Assembly: GCA_003640385.1 (NCBI GenBank) | Contig: RCAB01000510.1 | Coordinates: 1 to 43,288 of the forward strand | DNA: 43,288 nt | Origin: Setaria digitata | Lineage: Eukaryota > Nematoda > Chromadorea > Rhabditida > Setariidae | Direction of reading: 5' to 3' | In this document: piece by piece, positions 41,347-43,288 of the stretch | How the letters are laid out: each line of letters opens with the position of its first letter | Position numbering within the stretch: the stretch's first letter is position 1 | Program-made: the position numbers and the translations under genes | The notes under the pieces: model-generated | Seen by the model: the letters and a program-made list of their open reading frames with translations, nothing else | Databases searched by the model: none | What the model was told of the DNA's origin: nothing

Positions 41347-41874
41347 CCTCCAATATTTTGATCATTTAATTTAATCCATTTAAGAATGTTATCCTTCTCA
41401 CTAAATTTCATCTCTCCCATATTATTCGTTCATTGAAAAAGGAACGAAAAAGATGATGGAAAAAAAAAGAAATGAGATGATGAAGGAAAAGAGAAAAGAA
41501 AATTTTTCTCATTCTTTGTTTCATTCTCTCTCTCTCTCTCTCTCTCTTCTATGGTTTCTCTTTCTCCCTCTCCCTCTCTCTCTTTTTACAGAATAAAAAG
41601 AGAAATTTTATTTATTTAATTAACCATTTATACATTTTATAATTGTGCACTTTAATTAAATTATTTGATTGGTTAATTTATAGCTATTAGAAAATAATGC
41701 ATTAGTTAGGATCATTTGTTAAAAAATTGGTACTTTTTTAAGCAAATTGTTTAATTTTAATTTATAGTTATTGAAAAATAATATTTAATATAGAATCATT
41801 TGACAAAAATTTACACTTCTTTTTTCCTTTTTCTCTTTTTTTTTTTCTTTAAATTAAATTAAAGGTGAAATTGG

Positions 41875-41958
41875 ATGGCAAAAGTTGAAGTACAAATCAG
41901 GAGCTGCTTTTGTTGCGGTCTATCACTGGCTACCGTACTTATTGCATTTTATACATTG
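41875..41958 (+). CDS. First coding exon of a membrane protein; rest off right edge
   Basis: A single exon of 28 codons reads MAKVEVQIRSCFCCGLSLAT then VLIAFYTL and ends at a good donor (TTG|GTGAGT). It follows a long pyrimidine tract and an AG (ATTAAAG, ending at 41864), a possible trans-splice acceptor. The layout, a short charged start with a Cys-rich segment running into a hydrophobic helix, resembles small four-helix membrane proteins (LAPTM or DUF7027-like) of nematodes, but 28 residues are too few to be sure. No second exon was found up to 43288, so the following intron would be at least 1.3 kb. Confidence 0.45.
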
Positions 41959-43288
41959 GTGAGTTTTTAATTCCATTTAAAAAGAAAAAGAAAAAAAAAA
42001 AATAAAGTATTATTTTTGCCCATGTTTTGTTCACCCGTTGGGGTAATTGTTATTTGGGTTGAACTTTTTCCCAAGGTTAACTTGGTCTATTTGTTCGCTA
42101 TGATGAAAGTGAAAATCTTCATTTTTTTTTTTTTTTTTCCAAAGGTAATGAATTAATTCTGAAATTGAATCATAAATTATGTAAAAGGATGTTATCATCG
42201 ATTAATTTAATTAATATTCGTAGTGTTAAATTTACTGATAAATTGGCAATATTTCACTAATTTGTAAATCCATTAGTTATTTGTGCTTAATAGCTTCTTG
42301 ATCTTTTTCTTTTTTGTATCTGTTTCAAGAATCGGAAATGCAAAAAGTAAGATGATAATTGATAGTAATTAATTGATAAATGTTAACATTGTATATTCTT
42401 GTCTTCATCATCATTTAATAAGCAACAAAAATATAATTATCAATACTTATGTTTTCAAATTGTAAATTTTGCATTTCTGATTTTGTCTTTTTTTTTTGCC
42501 ATTCTCTCCCATTTTTTTAAAAGCCTTTTTTCCCCTCTTTCTCCCTCTCTTTCATCTTTTGAGTGAAGATTTTAATTTAATTTAAATAAAAATGAAAAAA
42601 GAAATTGATCACTCAAATAATCTATAAATTTTTATTTTATTTCAAAAATTATCATTTTAATAGTATTTTTTTTTTATTTTTATTTTTGCTACTCATTGAT
42701 TAATCTTTAATTGAGATTAATAAGCCAAGGCGTAAGTTTTATTTTATTTTATTTTTAATGTAAAATTTTCAACAGTGTTTAATAATAATGTTACAGTGTA
42801 ATTTGTTTGATTTTGCCGCATGTACAGTTTATCGAAACGAGAATTTAATGAATGAAGAGAATTTGTTGCTAAATTTTATCCTTGCACTTATTTCGCTCTC
42901 CTCTTCATTCCAATTCATCTCTTTCCGGGTGAGAGGTCATTAAACCTGAAGATTTTGAACATGATAAAAATTTCATTTCTTCTTCATTTCCAATATTAAA
43001 TTATCATCATTTTCAACAGCATATTATCATTATCATTTCTTCCTCTTTCTCTTTCTCTTTCTCTCTCAGCATTAATTCATTTCCAGTATTTATTTATTTG
43101 TCTTTTTCATTTCCTATTTTAAAATGAGCTTATTTTACATTCCACATTCAATAAATATATTCTGTTTTACCGATATATATATATANTTCATAGAAAAAAA
43201 GAGGATAAATAAATGAAATGTAATGAATTAGTTACAAAAAAAAAAAAAATGTAATGAAAATCACAATTCCAGCTTTTCTGTCAACATC
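41959..43288. other. AT-rich non-coding stretch at right edge
   Basis: Presumably intron of the gene beginning at 41875. It holds poly-T/poly-A tracts, a TA run and an N gap at 43186. No exon was recognised on either strand. Confidence 0.5.

Larger units (their letters stand above)
36759..41874. other. 5.1 kb intergenic region of AT-rich and simple-sequence DNA
   Basis: No gene is supported. The open frame at 40760-41275 is a product of CT-rich and TCATCA repeats; that at 39360-39728 is AT-driven. The stretch holds a 38-bp tandem pair (37714-37789), a 222-bp tandem duplication (38437-38873), a (CT)n run (38152-38180) and CTC/TCA repeats from 41099 to 41346. The last part probably includes promoter and 5' sequence of the gene starting at 41875. 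Confidence 0.6.

Overview
The window looks like nuclear DNA of a filarial (spirurid) nematode. Evidence: very AT-rich non-coding DNA full of homopolymers and simple repeats; many-exon genes with nematode-type 3' splice sites (TTTCAG or TTTTAG); AG sites placed just upstream of start codons, as expected for spliced-leader trans-splicing; and metazoan gene families. The species cannot be fixed from sequence alone. Three single-N gaps (422, 21487 and 21620, 43186) mark assembly joins, and the first two joins are flanked by duplicated sequence.

Layout. Minus strand, left: the 5' half of an SH2 plus tyrosine kinase gene (1647-5362, running off the left edge), then a long-chain acyl-CoA synthetase of ACSL3/4 type (9887-14997, 15 exons, 725 aa). 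The next 5.5 kb hold only weak coding candidates. Plus strand, centre: four genes in one orientation, namely Mediator subunit MED7/let-49 (20531-22614, 258 aa), a C2H2 zinc-finger protein (23617-25983, 390 aa), a short SWIM-domain protein resembling SWS1/ZSWIM7 (26255-27341, 150 aa) and DNA topoisomerase III (28328-33260, 774 aa). Minus strand, right: a mitochondrial citrate carrier, SLC25A1 type (34747-36758, 315 aa), convergent with topoisomerase III. At the right edge a plus-strand first coding exon of a membrane protein begins at 41875. The large gaps hold microsatellites, minisatellites and a diverged 222-bp tandem duplication.

Genes together. The most notable block is zinc finger - SWS1 - topoisomerase III. 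The first two are only 271 bp apart, like genes of a nematode operon. SWS1 (Shu complex, promotes RAD51 filaments) and TOP3 (dissolves recombination intermediates) act in the same homologous-recombination pathway. The citrate carrier (exports citrate for cytosolic acetyl-CoA) and the acyl-CoA synthetase (activates fatty acids) are both lipid-metabolism genes but lie about 20 kb apart, so no linkage is claimed. All exon models were built by hand from reading frame, splice sites and remembered family sequences; none was checked by alignment software or RNA data.
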